A stretch of DNA of 64,000 bases from Porphyrobacter sp. LM 6 (GTDB lineage: Bacteria > Pseudomonadota > Alphaproteobacteria > Sphingomonadales > Sphingomonadaceae): the NCBI RefSeq assembly GCF_001720465.1, contig NZ_CP017113.1, forward strand, positions 1,984,001 through 2,048,000. The letters are read 5' to 3'. The notes below the pieces were generated by a model. It saw only the letters and a program-made list of their open reading frames with translations, did not search any database and had not been told where the DNA came from. Each line of letters starts with the position of its first letter. Within the stretch, counting starts at the first letter, position 1. Of the stretch, positions 26,566 through 34,184 are shown in pieces. A program made the position numbers and the translations under genes.

Positions 26566-28123
26566 CCCCGATACCTCTCCGTTCTACATCACCACCGCGA
26601 TCAGCTACCCTAACGGGCGGCCGCATATCGGCCACGCTTACGAAGCTATCGCGGCCGACGTGATCGCGCGCTTCCAGCGGCTGATCGGCCGCAAGGTGCG
26701 TTTCCAGACCGGCACCGACGAGCATGGTCTCAAAATGGCCCGCAAGGCCGAGGAACAAGGCCGCACACCTGCTGAACTGGCTGACGAAATGTCGGGCTAT
26801 TTCCGCGATATGTGCGATGCGCTTAACGTATCCTATGATCGCTTCATCCGCACTTCGGAACCCGATCACCACCGTGCCAGCCAAGCGATCTGGCAGGCGA
26901 TGGAGGCTGCTGGCGATCTCTACCTGGATCGCTACGAAGGCTGGTACTCGGTTCGCGACGAGGCCTATTACGACGAGAGCGAGCTGGTTGAAGGCGAGGG
27001 TGGGGAGAAACTTTCTCCGCAGGGTACGCCGGTCGAATGGACGATTGAGGAAAGCTGGTTCTTCCGGCTTTCAAAGTATCAGGACTATCTGCTTGATCTG
27101 CTGAAGAAGCCCGGTTTCCTCGAGCCGGCAAGCCGCCGCAACGAGATGATCGCCTTTGTAGAGCAGGGCCTGCGCGATTTGTCGGTCAGCCGCACCAGCT
27201 TCAACTGGGGCGTGAAGGTTCCGGGAAGCGACGGCCATGTCATGTATGTGTGGGTCGATGCGCTCACCAACTATCTTACCGGGCTTGGATATCCCGACGA
27301 CATGGGCGAGTTCTGGCCCGCCAGCCTGCACCTGATCGGCAAGGATATCGTGCGCTTCCACACGGTCTACTGGCCCGCCTTCCTCGAAAGCGCCGGTCTG
27401 CCCGCGCCCAAGCACGTCTTCGGCCACGGCTTCCTACTCAATCGCGGGCAGAAGGAATCGAAGTCGCTCGGCAATGTCACCGATCCGCTCGAACTGGCAG
27501 AGCGGTTCGGGGTCGATGCCCTGCGGTACTTCCTGATGCGTGAAGTCGCCTTTGGGCAGGATGGCAGCTATTCACCCGAAGCAATTGTTTTGCGAGCAAA
27601 TGCCGAACTTGCGAACAGCTTCGGCAATCTCGCCCAGCGCACGCTATCGATGATTGCCAAGAACATGGACGGGAAGCTGGAGGCGTTTGAGGCCAACAGT
27701 GCTGATGACGAGCTCCATGCTACGGTCAAACTCGCCTGCTCGGTGGAACTCCCGCGCGAATTCAATGCCCTGTCCTTCTCGACCGGGATCGAAGCCTGGA
27801 TGCGCGCGGTCTATGCCTGCAATCAGTATGTTGACGAGCAGGCTCCGTGGACGCTCAAGAAGACTGACCCTGAGCGTATGAAGGCTGTGCTCCAGACGCT
27901 GTTCATGGCGCTTCGCGATCTCGCTATTGCGGTCCAGCCCGTGGTGCCGGAAAAAGCGGCTTCGCTGCTCGATCAGCTCGGAATTCCCGAGGCTGAACGT
28001 GGCTATGCGGCACTTGATGATCGCGAATGGTTCAATCGCCTCGTCGCGAGCGGTTTTACCGTCGTCCCGCCAACCCCGCTGTTCCCGCGCCTTGAGCTTC
28101 CTGCTGAGGAGCCTGCATCCTGA
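26558..28123 (+). CDS. metG: Methionyl-tRNA synthetase
   Basis: A class I synthetase of 521 residues. The HIGH motif is exact (HIGH, 23-26 in YPNGRPHIGHAYEA), and the KMSKS loop is KESKS (299-303). This is the short form without the C-terminal EMAP-II-like tRNA-binding domain. The start at 26558 lies inside the last codons of holB and gives the canonical N-terminus. The open frame extends further upstream only as overlap. The stop overlaps the tatD ATG by one base. Confidence 0.96.
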   Translation: MADPDTSPFYITTAISYPNGRPHIGHAYEAIAADVIARFQRLIGRKVRFQTGTDEHGLKMARKAEEQGRTPAELADEMSGYFRDMCDALNVSYDRFIRTSEPDHHRASQAIWQAMEAAGDLYLDRYEGWYSVRDEAYYDESELVEGEGGEKLSPQGTPVEWTIEESWFFRLSKYQDYLLDLLKKPGFLEPASRRNEMIAFVEQGLRDLSVSRTSFNWGVKVPGSDGHVMYVWVDALTNYLTGLGYPDDMGEFWPASLHLIGKDIVRFHTVYWPAFLESAGLPAPKHVFGHGFLLNRGQKESKSLGNVTDPLELAERFGVDALRYFLMREVAFGQDGSYSPEAIVLRANAELANSFGNLAQRTLSMIAKNMDGKLEAFEANSADDELHATVKLACSVELPREFNALSFSTGIEAWMRAVYACNQYVDEQAPWTLKKTDPERMKAVLQTLFMALRDLAIAVQPVVPEKAASLLDQLGIPEAERGYAALDDREWFNRLVASGFTVVPPTPLFPRLELPAEEPAS

Positions 28124-28899
28124 TGCTGGTCGATAGCCACTGCCACTTGGAATACAAAGGTCTCGTCGAGGACCGCGAGGGCGTGCTGGAGCGCGCGCGG
28201 GCGGCGGGGGTGGGGGCGTTCCTCAATATCTCGACCCGGCAGAGCGAGTGGGATCAGGTCGTCGGCACCGCCGCGCGCGAGCCCGATGTGTTCGCCAGCG
28301 TCGGCATCCACCCGCACGAGGCCGATGCGCATCAGGATCTGGGCCGCGCGGCATTGCTGGAAGCGACACGCCATCCAAAGGTTGTTGCCATCGGCGAAAC
28401 CGGGCTCGACTACTATTACGACAAGTCGGACAGAGAGGCGCAGAAGTCGCTGTTTCGCATGCATATTGATGTCGCACGCGAGACGCAGTTGCCGCTCATC
28501 ATTCACACCCGCGATGCCGAGGAGGATACCTACGCGATCCTCGCCGACGAAATGGGGAAGGGGGCCTTCCCCGCGCTGATCCACTGCTTCACCGCCTCGG
28601 CCGACTTCGCCCAGAAGGTGCTGGCGTTGGGGCTGACGATCTCGCTTTCAGGCATCGTCACCTTCAAAAACGCAAAGGACTTGCAGGAAGTCGCGAAGAT
28701 CATCCCGGAGGACAAACTGCTGGTCGAGACCGACAGTCCCTTTCTCGCGCCGGTACCCCATCGCGGAAGAGTGTGCGAACCGGCCTATGTTGCTGACACG
28801 GCATCATTTGTCGCGGAGCTGCGCGGAAAGGATGTGGAACATCTGAAGCAGGTCACCACCGCCAATTTCTTCAATCTTTTCAGTAAGGCGCGCCTGTGA
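28123..28899 (+). CDS. tatD: TatD family metal-dependent hydrolase (DNase)
   Basis: A 258-residue TIM-barrel metal hydrolase of the TatD/YcfH family, with 3'-5' exonuclease activity reported for relatives. Metal ligands are visible in order: DSHCHLE (4-10), GIHPHEAD, GETGLDYYYD, IIHTRDAEED, IHCFTAS and VETDSPFLAP. It is coupled to metG (TGATG) and to the next gene (GTGA). The metG-tatD-MBL order is common in alphaproteobacteria. Confidence 0.94.
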   Translation: MLVDSHCHLEYKGLVEDREGVLERARAAGVGAFLNISTRQSEWDQVVGTAAREPDVFASVGIHPHEADAHQDLGRAALLEATRHPKVVAIGETGLDYYYDKSDREAQKSLFRMHIDVARETQLPLIIHTRDAEEDTYAILADEMGKGAFPALIHCFTASADFAQKVLALGLTISLSGIVTFKNAKDLQEVAKIIPEDKLLVETDSPFLAPVPHRGRVCEPAYVADTASFVAELRGKDVEHLKQVTTANFFNLFSKARL

Positions 28900-29678
28900 A
28901 GCTGGTGATGCTCGGCTCTGGTACCTCGACCGGGGTGCCGCGGCTGGGCGGGCCTGACGGCACCGGCGACTGGGGTGATTGCGACCCCGACGAGCCGCGC
29001 AACCGCCGCACACGGGTCTCGATCCTTGTCGAGAGTGACGAAGGCAAGCGGCTTCTGGTCGATACTTCGTCGGATTGCCGTGCGCAGTTGCTGGCGAACC
29101 GTATCGCTCATATCGACGCTGTTTTCTGGACGCATGATCACGCAGACCACTGCCACGGTATCGATGATCTCAGGGTGTTGCGCTATGGCCGCGCGGGGCC
29201 AATCCCGTCTTTCGCCTCAACCGAAACGGTGCGGCGGCTGCGGCAGCGGTTCGGCTATGTCTTCGCCGGTCAGGAGGGTTACCCGACGATCTGCACGATC
29301 GATACGCTTGATCGCTTGCGGATGATTGCCGGGTTCGGGGTTGATTGGTGCCAGATGGCGCATGGACCGGGGGAAACTACGGCGTATCGGTTCGAAGCAG
29401 ATGGCAAAAGCATCGGCTATGCAACTGATTTCAGTGCGATATCTGTTGAAATGATCGACTTGTTCTACAAGGTCGATATCCTTGTGAGCGACTGCCTGCG
29501 CCGCGAACCGCATCCGACCCATGCGCATCTGGCCATGGCGATCGAACTTGGCGAGCGCTGCAAGGCTGGTCGTGTGGTTTTGAGCCATCTCGACAAGAGC
29601 ATGGATTACCGGACGCTGTGCGCCGAGGTTCCGGATTTCGTGATCGTTGGATATGACGGTCTGGAGCTGGTCGCATGA
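28896..29678 (+). CDS. MBL-fold metallohydrolase, PhnP-like phosphodiesterase family
   Basis: A 260-residue metallo-beta-lactamase-fold hydrolase. The zinc motif is THDHADH (His80, His82, Asp84, His85). Family features at the N-terminus are the GSGTSTGVPRLG loop and a CDPDEPRNRRTRVS segment. The closest recognised relatives are PhnP/YcbJ-like cyclic phosphodiesterases, but no phosphonate genes are nearby, so the substrate is unknown. It starts with GTG overlapping the tatD stop, and its stop overlaps the next ATG. Confidence 0.88.
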   Translation: MKLVMLGSGTSTGVPRLGGPDGTGDWGDCDPDEPRNRRTRVSILVESDEGKRLLVDTSSDCRAQLLANRIAHIDAVFWTHDHADHCHGIDDLRVLRYGRAGPIPSFASTETVRRLRQRFGYVFAGQEGYPTICTIDTLDRLRMIAGFGVDWCQMAHGPGETTAYRFEADGKSIGYATDFSAISVEMIDLFYKVDILVSDCLRREPHPTHAHLAMAIELGERCKAGRVVLSHLDKSMDYRTLCAEVPDFVIVGYDGLELVA

Positions 29679-29872
29679 ACCCGGATTATCTGCTTCCAGT
29701 CATTTCAAGTGCTGCGTGGCTGATGCTCGCTTGCGTCGGGCTGGCTTCCTATCGGCTGGGTTGGCGGAAGATCGTGACGATGGGGCTCGCCTGGATCTTG
29801 ATTTTTGGCGGCGTCTACGTGCTGGTGGAGTGGTTTCTGGTTGCGCGCGGGACCGCGAGCGCACTGATGTAG
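29675..29872 (+). CDS. Small two-helix membrane protein
   Basis: A 65-residue protein of unknown function. Two hydrophobic segments, about 6-26 (LLPVISSAAWLMLACVGLASY) and 35-56 (VTMGLAWILIFGGVYVLVEWFL), are joined by a short positive loop RLGWRK. Its ATG overlaps the preceding stop (ATGA), which argues that it is really translated. It is the last gene of the tmk-holB-metG-tatD run. Confidence 0.7.
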   Translation: MNPDYLLPVISSAAWLMLACVGLASYRLGWRKIVTMGLAWILIFGGVYVLVEWFLVARGTASALM

Positions 29873-29879
29873 ATTTTAC

Positions 29880-29893
29880 ATAATATATATTAT
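29880..29893. promoter_or_regulatory. AT-only perfect palindrome upstream of mazG
   Basis: ATAATATATATTAT is a 14-base perfect palindrome of only A and T in an otherwise GC-rich window. It lies 24 bases upstream of the mazG ATG. It could be a -10 region, an operator, or simply a melting-prone leader. I see no clear -35 at the right distance. The function is inferred only from position and composition. Confidence 0.4.
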
Positions 29894-29917
29894 CAAACTG
29901 AAAGATCAGCCGGCACC

Positions 29918-30685
29918 ATGCCTGACACTCCACCGGATGCCCCCCTCAACCGCCTGCTCGCGATCATGGCGCGGCTGCGCGACCCTGATGCAGGATGCGA
30001 GTGGGATCTCGCGCAGAATTTCGCCACGATCGCACCATACACGATCGAGGAAGCCTACGAAGTCGCCGACGCGATCGCGCGCGGCGACATGGCTGATCTC
30101 AAGGATGAACTCGGCGATCTGCTGCTCCAGGTCGTCTTCCACGCCCGCATGGCCGAAGAAGCCCGACTGTTCGCATTCGGCGACGTTGCCAACGCCATCA
30201 GCGACAAGATGGAAGCCCGGCATCCGCACATTTTTACCGACGCCGGCGGCGGAATGGATGAAGCGCGCTGGGAGGATCTGAAAGCCGACGAACGCGCGTC
30301 AAAGGGTGATACCAGCGCACTCGACGGTGTCGCCATCGCACTCCCAGCATTGATGCGTGCCCAGAAACTCCAGAAGCGCGCGGCCCGGACCGGCTTCGAC
30401 TGGCCCGATCCGTCAGGCTCCGAAGCCAAGATCGCCGAGGAAATTGCGGAACTGAAGACCGCACCTTCCGACCAAGCGCGGTTCGAAGAAGCGGGTGATC
30501 TGCTGTTTGCCGTCGTCAACTTTGTGCGCGCCTATGGCATCAGCGCCGAAGACGCCCTGCGCGCTGCCAATGCCAAATTCGAACGCCGCTTTCGAGGCAT
30601 GGAGCAGTTGGCCGGTGACGCTTTCCCCACCCTCTCGCTCGAGGCGCAGGAAGAACTCTGGCAGCAGGTCAAACGCGCCGAGTAG
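29918..30685 (+). CDS. mazG: Nucleoside triphosphate pyrophosphohydrolase MazG
   Basis: Hydrolyses NTPs and dNTPs to monophosphate and PPi, a house-cleaning role, in 255 residues. Two MazG repeats are visible. The first has the metal-binding TIEEAYEVADAI and ELGDLLLQVVFHARMAEE. The second has KIAEEIAELKT and EEAGDLLFAVVNFVRAYG. A DPDAGCEWDLAQNFATI segment near the start is conserved in the family. It is separated by 45 AT-rich bases from the preceding operon, so it probably has its own promoter. It converges on hflX with six bases between stops. Confidence 0.95.
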   Translation: MPDTPPDAPLNRLLAIMARLRDPDAGCEWDLAQNFATIAPYTIEEAYEVADAIARGDMADLKDELGDLLLQVVFHARMAEEARLFAFGDVANAISDKMEARHPHIFTDAGGGMDEARWEDLKADERASKGDTSALDGVAIALPALMRAQKLQKRAARTGFDWPDPSGSEAKIAEEIAELKTAPSDQARFEEAGDLLFAVVNFVRAYGISAEDALRAANAKFERRFRGMEQLAGDAFPTLSLEAQEELWQQVKRAE

Positions 30686-30691
30686 AGTCGC

Positions 30692-31963
30692 TCAGGCCGA
30701 CAGGCTGGCGAACTGGCCCAGCTCTTTGGGGTTGAGCCGGACGGTCAATCGCCGCTGCGGGCCGTCCTCGCCCTCGCCGCCATCTTCATCGGACATCACA
30801 TCGCCATGCGCATGGAGCCAGGCGAGGCGGCGTCCGTCGGCCACCGAAACGATGAAGGTCACAGCACGCGCTGCACCGGTCAGCAGCCGCGCCAGCTCGG
30901 CCTCGAGCGCATCCACGCCCTCGCCTGTTGCGGCCGAAAGGATGACAGCCCCCTGCCCTGCGGCAGCCTCATGCAGTTCCTTGCGCTGTTCATCATCGAG
31001 AAGATCGCATTTGTTCCAGACTTCGAGGATAGGAATGCTGCTCGTTGCCGTATCCGCATCGACCACGCCGAGATCGCCAAGGACTTCAATAACCTGCTTT
31101 TTCTGCGCTGAATGGCTGGGATTCGCCATGTCGCGCACGTGACAGATCACATCGGCAGCGGTGACCTCTTCAAGCGTCGCTCGGAAGGCGGCGACCAACT
31201 GGGTGGGAAGATCGGAAATGAAGCCCACCGTGTCCGACAGGATCGCCTTTTCCACCCCCGGCAGACTGATCGCGCGCATCGTTGGATCGAGCGTGGCGAA
31301 CAGCAGATCCTCGGCCATCACCTGTGCGCCGGTCAGGCGGTTGAACAGCGTCGATTTGCCGGCATTGGTATAGCCGACCAGCGCCACCACCGGCCACGGC
31401 GCACGGCCGCGGCGATCGCGGTGCAGCGCGCGGGTCTTGCGGACCTGTTCCAGCTCCTTGCGAAGCCGGCCCATGCGCTGGCGGATCATCCGCCGGTCAG
31501 CCTCGATCTGGGTTTCGCCCGGGCCGCCAAGGAAGCCGAAGCCGCCGCGCTGGCGTTCGAGGTGAGTCCAGCTGCGCACGAGCCGGCTTTGCTGGTAATC
31601 GAGGTGCGCGAGTTCGACCTGCAAGCGACCCTCAGCCGTCGCCGCACGCTCCCCGAAAATTTCGAGGATCAGCCCGGTGCGATCAATCACCTTGCGCTTG
31701 AGCCGGTCTTCCAGATTGCGCTGCTGGATCGGGGTGAGCGCGCCATCGACGATGACGAGTTCAGCCTCATATTGCTCGCACCACACGGCGATATTCTGCA
31801 CCTGCCCCGAACCGAACAGCGTGTTGGGCTGCATCTTTCGGATCGGAAGGACCGCTTCATGCGCGACCACAACGCCGATCGCCAATGCCAAGCCTTCGGC
31901 TTCGGCGAGGCGCTCGGCGGCATCGAGATCGTAGCGCAGTACGCGGATATCCGGGCACAGCAC
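30692..31963 (-). CDS. hflX: GTPase HflX (start probably further upstream)
   Basis: A ribosome-associated GTPase, 423 residues from the GTG at 31963. The N-terminal HflX domain includes PNTLFGSGQVQNI. A Gly-rich RGGFGFLGGPGETQIE motif follows, then G1 GYTNAGKST (197-205), and G3 and G4 (DTVGF; NKCD) further on. The GTG start would cut the first beta strand (ALVLCPD). The same frame is open to 32030, and a CTG at 32017 overlapping the hfq stop would restore residues reading [20 protein letters not shown] favour that longer form but keep the conventional start here. Downstream of hfq in the usual order. Confidence 0.93.
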   Translation of the reverse strand: MLCPDIRVLRYDLDAAERLAEAEGLALAIGVVVAHEAVLPIRKMQPNTLFGSGQVQNIAVWCEQYEAELVIVDGALTPIQQRNLEDRLKRKVIDRTGLILEIFGERAATAEGRLQVELAHLDYQQSRLVRSWTHLERQRGGFGFLGGPGETQIEADRRMIRQRMGRLRKELEQVRKTRALHRDRRGRAPWPVVALVGYTNAGKSTLFNRLTGAQVMAEDLLFATLDPTMRAISLPGVEKAILSDTVGFISDLPTQLVAAFRATLEEVTAADVICHVRDMANPSHSAQKKQVIEVLGDLGVVDADTATSSIPILEVWNKCDLLDDEQRKELHEAAAGQGAVILSAATGEGVDALEAELARLLTGAARAVTFIVSVADGRRLAWLHAHGDVMSDEDGGEGEDGPQRRLTVRLNPKELGQFASLSA

Positions 31964-32013
31964 CAGCGCCCGCGCACCGCGGGTTACCTCGTCCTGAAGA
32001 TCGCTATCGAAGC

Positions 32014-32595
32014 TCAGTCGTCTGCCCCGTCATCATCACCGTCGTCGTCATCATCGACGCTGAGATCAACCGGCCCGGCGGGCTGGATGGTCGAGACGGC
32101 GTGCTTGTAAGCGAGCTGCACCGCGCCATCGCGCTCGAGCAGCATACAGAACAGGTCATAGGCGGCGATCCGGCCCTGGAGCATGACGCCGTTCACGAGG
32201 AACATCGTCACCTGCACTTCGGCTTCGGCCACGCGGCTGAGGAACACGTCCTGGAGCATCTTCTGCTTGCGACCGCCCGGAACGCCAAACACCGTCGGGT
32301 CGAGCGATTGCGCGGGCATGATCGTGCTGATCGCGTGCTTGTAGACCAGCTGCGATTGGCCATCGCGCCGTAGCAGGATCGAGAAATTGTCGAACCAGGT
32401 GACGATCCCCTGCAACTTAACGCCCTTGACCAGGAACATGGTCACCGGGATCTTGTTCTTGCGCAGCAGATTGAGGAAGGCGTCCTGAAGATTGGCCTGG
32501 CGCGTGGCACCGCCACCGCTGGCACCGCCCCGAGGCTCGCTCGGCGCTGCTGGACGGGAAACCGGACGAGGAGAGAGCGTTCGGCCGTTGGACAT
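32014..32595 (-). CDS. hfq: RNA chaperone Hfq with two tandem Sm domains
   Basis: A 193-residue protein, about twice the usual Hfq length. A disordered Pro/Gly/Ser N-terminus (1-34) is followed by two complete Hfq domains, 35-94 (LQDAFLN...[10 protein letters not shown]) and 113-172 (LQDVFLS...[10 protein letters not shown]). The tail is acidic ([10 protein letters not shown]). Domain 1 keeps a basic rim (RKNK at 45-48) and the distal-face Lys60 in VKLQG. Domain 2 replaces the rim with AEAE (123-126) and that Lys with Met138. Both keep the proximal Q-D and YKH residues. A ring of three such chains is inferred. It lies between ntrX and hflX. Confidence 0.95.
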   Translation of the reverse strand: MSNGRTLSPRPVSRPAAPSEPRGGASGGGATRQANLQDAFLNLLRKNKIPVTMFLVKGVKLQGIVTWFDNFSILLRRDGQSQLVYKHAISTIMPAQSLDPTVFGVPGGRKQKMLQDVFLSRVAEAEVQVTMFLVNGVMLQGRIAAYDLFCMLLERDGAVQLAYKHAVSTIQPAGPVDLSVDDDDDGDDDGADD

Positions 32596-32736
32596 CGTTA
32601 TGGCTCCTGTTCTTGGCGGCCGCCCTTGCGGTCCGCATTGATCGGATGCAGCGCTTTATCAACGCCGCAACCGAGCAGTGCCTATAATGGCGCTGGCACC
32701 GCGAGAGGACAAGGCTTGAAATCGCACCTTGTTCCA

Positions 32737-32753
32737 ACGGCCATGTAGGCCGT
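32737..32753 (-). terminator. Short hairpin after ntrX
   Basis: ACGGCC at 32737-32742 pairs with GGCCGT at 32748-32753 around a five-base loop, two bases past the ntrX stop. No run of T follows on the minus strand, so it is a weak terminator or an mRNA-end stabilising hairpin. The remaining 140 bases up to hfq probably hold the hfq promoter, which I cannot resolve. Confidence 0.4.
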
Positions 32754-32755
32754 GA

Positions 32756-34138
32756 TTATGCCTCGTCGTCGCGGCGGTCGGCCATGCCCAGCAGCTTGAG
32801 CTTGCGATGGAGCGCTGATCGCTCCATCCCGATAAAGCTCGCCGTCTTGGAGATGTTGCCGGAGAAACGGCGGATCTGGATCGCGAGATACTCCCGCTCG
32901 AAGCTTTCACGCGCCTCACGCAGCGGCACACCCATGATCGCCGAGAGGCTCTCGCCGGCGATACCGATCTGTCCGCCGGTGATTTCAGGCGGCAGCATGT
33001 CGGGCTCGACCACGCTCAACTTCTCCCGCGGGGTCATGATGATCGTGCGTTCGACCACGTTGCGGAGCTGCCGCACATTGCCGGGCCAATCGTAGGCCTG
33101 AAGCGCCGCCATCGCCTCGCTGGAGATGTCCGGAGGCGACAGCCCCTGATCGTTCGAATAGCGCGCGAAGAAATGCTCGGCGAGCGCCGGAATATCCTCA
33201 CGCCGCTGGGCCAGCGAAGGAAGCGTCACCGGCACCACATTGAGCCGGTAGAACAGATCTTCCCGAAACCGTTTTTCGGCCATTTCGACGGTCAGATCGC
33301 GGGTGGTCGAAGATACCACGCGGACATCAACGCCAATCTGCCGCGTGCCGCCAACGCGGACGAAGCTCTGGTCGGTCAGCACGCGCAGGATGCGCGCCTG
33401 CGTCGAGAGCGGCATGTCGGCGATCTCGTCGAGATACAGCGTCCCGCCATCGGCCATTTCCAGCAGACCGGGCCGAACCTGTTTGCCGCCCGATTCCTCG
33501 CCGAATAGCTCCTGTTCGAAACGTTCGGGCGTAATCCGGGCCGAGTTCACCAGCACGAAGGTACCATTGGCCCGCGCGCTCCAGGCATGGAGCAACCGCG
33601 CCGCGACTTCCTTGCCTGCACCCGGCGGGCCGGAGATCAACACGCGGCTACCAGTGCTCGCCACCCGCTTGAGCGTCGCGCGGACGTTATTGATCGCGGG
33701 CGAGTTACCGGTGAACTCGGCGCTGCCCCAGCTGCCTTCGCGCAGGCGACTGTTTTCGCGCCGCAGTCGCTCGGTCTCGGTCGCGCGCTCGACAAGCAGC
33801 AGCAGCCGCTCGGCTTCGAACGGCTTTTCGATGAAGTCCATCGCGCCGCGTCCGACCGCAGCCACGGCCGTATCGATGTTGCCGTGGCCGGAGAAGATGA
33901 TCACCGGCAGGTTCGGCTCTCGCGCCTTGATCGCATCGAGCAATTCGAGGCCGTCCATCTGGCTGCCGTGGAGCCACACGTCGAGCAGCACGAGGCTCGG
34001 CCGGCGTTCGTCGATTTTGGCCAGCGCCTCGGTGCTGTCAGCTGCGGTGCGACAGGCATAGCCTTCGTCGCCCAGCACGCCGGCCACCAGTTCGCGAATG
34101 TCGCGCTCATCATCGACAATCAGGATTTCCAGCGCCAT
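32756..34138 (-). CDS. ntrX: Response regulator NtrX
   Basis: A 460-residue regulator, partner of NtrY in alphaproteobacterial nitrogen, redox and envelope control. The receiver domain has Asp9, Asp10 and phospho-acceptor Asp53 (LLDVWLHG). The AAA+ domain has Walker A GPPGAGKE (170-177) and LYLDEIADMP. A Fis-type helix-turn-helix (ISKTASFIGMERSALHRKLK) ends the protein. The GAFTGA loop that contacts sigma-54 is absent, since the region reads ELFGEESGGKQVRPGLLE (210-227). It may therefore work without sigma-54 activation. ATG 34138 is chosen over an open extension because it starts the receiver fold. Confidence 0.94.
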   Translation of the reverse strand: MALEILIVDDERDIRELVAGVLGDEGYACRTAADSTEALAKIDERRPSLVLLDVWLHGSQMDGLELLDAIKAREPNLPVIIFSGHGNIDTAVAAVGRGAMDFIEKPFEAERLLLLVERATETERLRRENSRLREGSWGSAEFTGNSPAINNVRATLKRVASTGSRVLISGPPGAGKEVAARLLHAWSARANGTFVLVNSARITPERFEQELFGEESGGKQVRPGLLEMADGGTLYLDEIADMPLSTQARILRVLTDQSFVRVGGTRQIGVDVRVVSSTTRDLTVEMAEKRFREDLFYRLNVVPVTLPSLAQRREDIPALAEHFFARYSNDQGLSPPDISSEAMAALQAYDWPGNVRQLRNVVERTIIMTPREKLSVVEPDMLPPEITGGQIGIAGESLSAIMGVPLREARESFEREYLAIQIRRFSGNISKTASFIGMERSALHRKLKLLGMADRRDDEA

Positions 34139-34184
34139 CAGCACAGTCCTTCGGGTTGAAAACCAAGGGTAGACAGGTGAAGCA

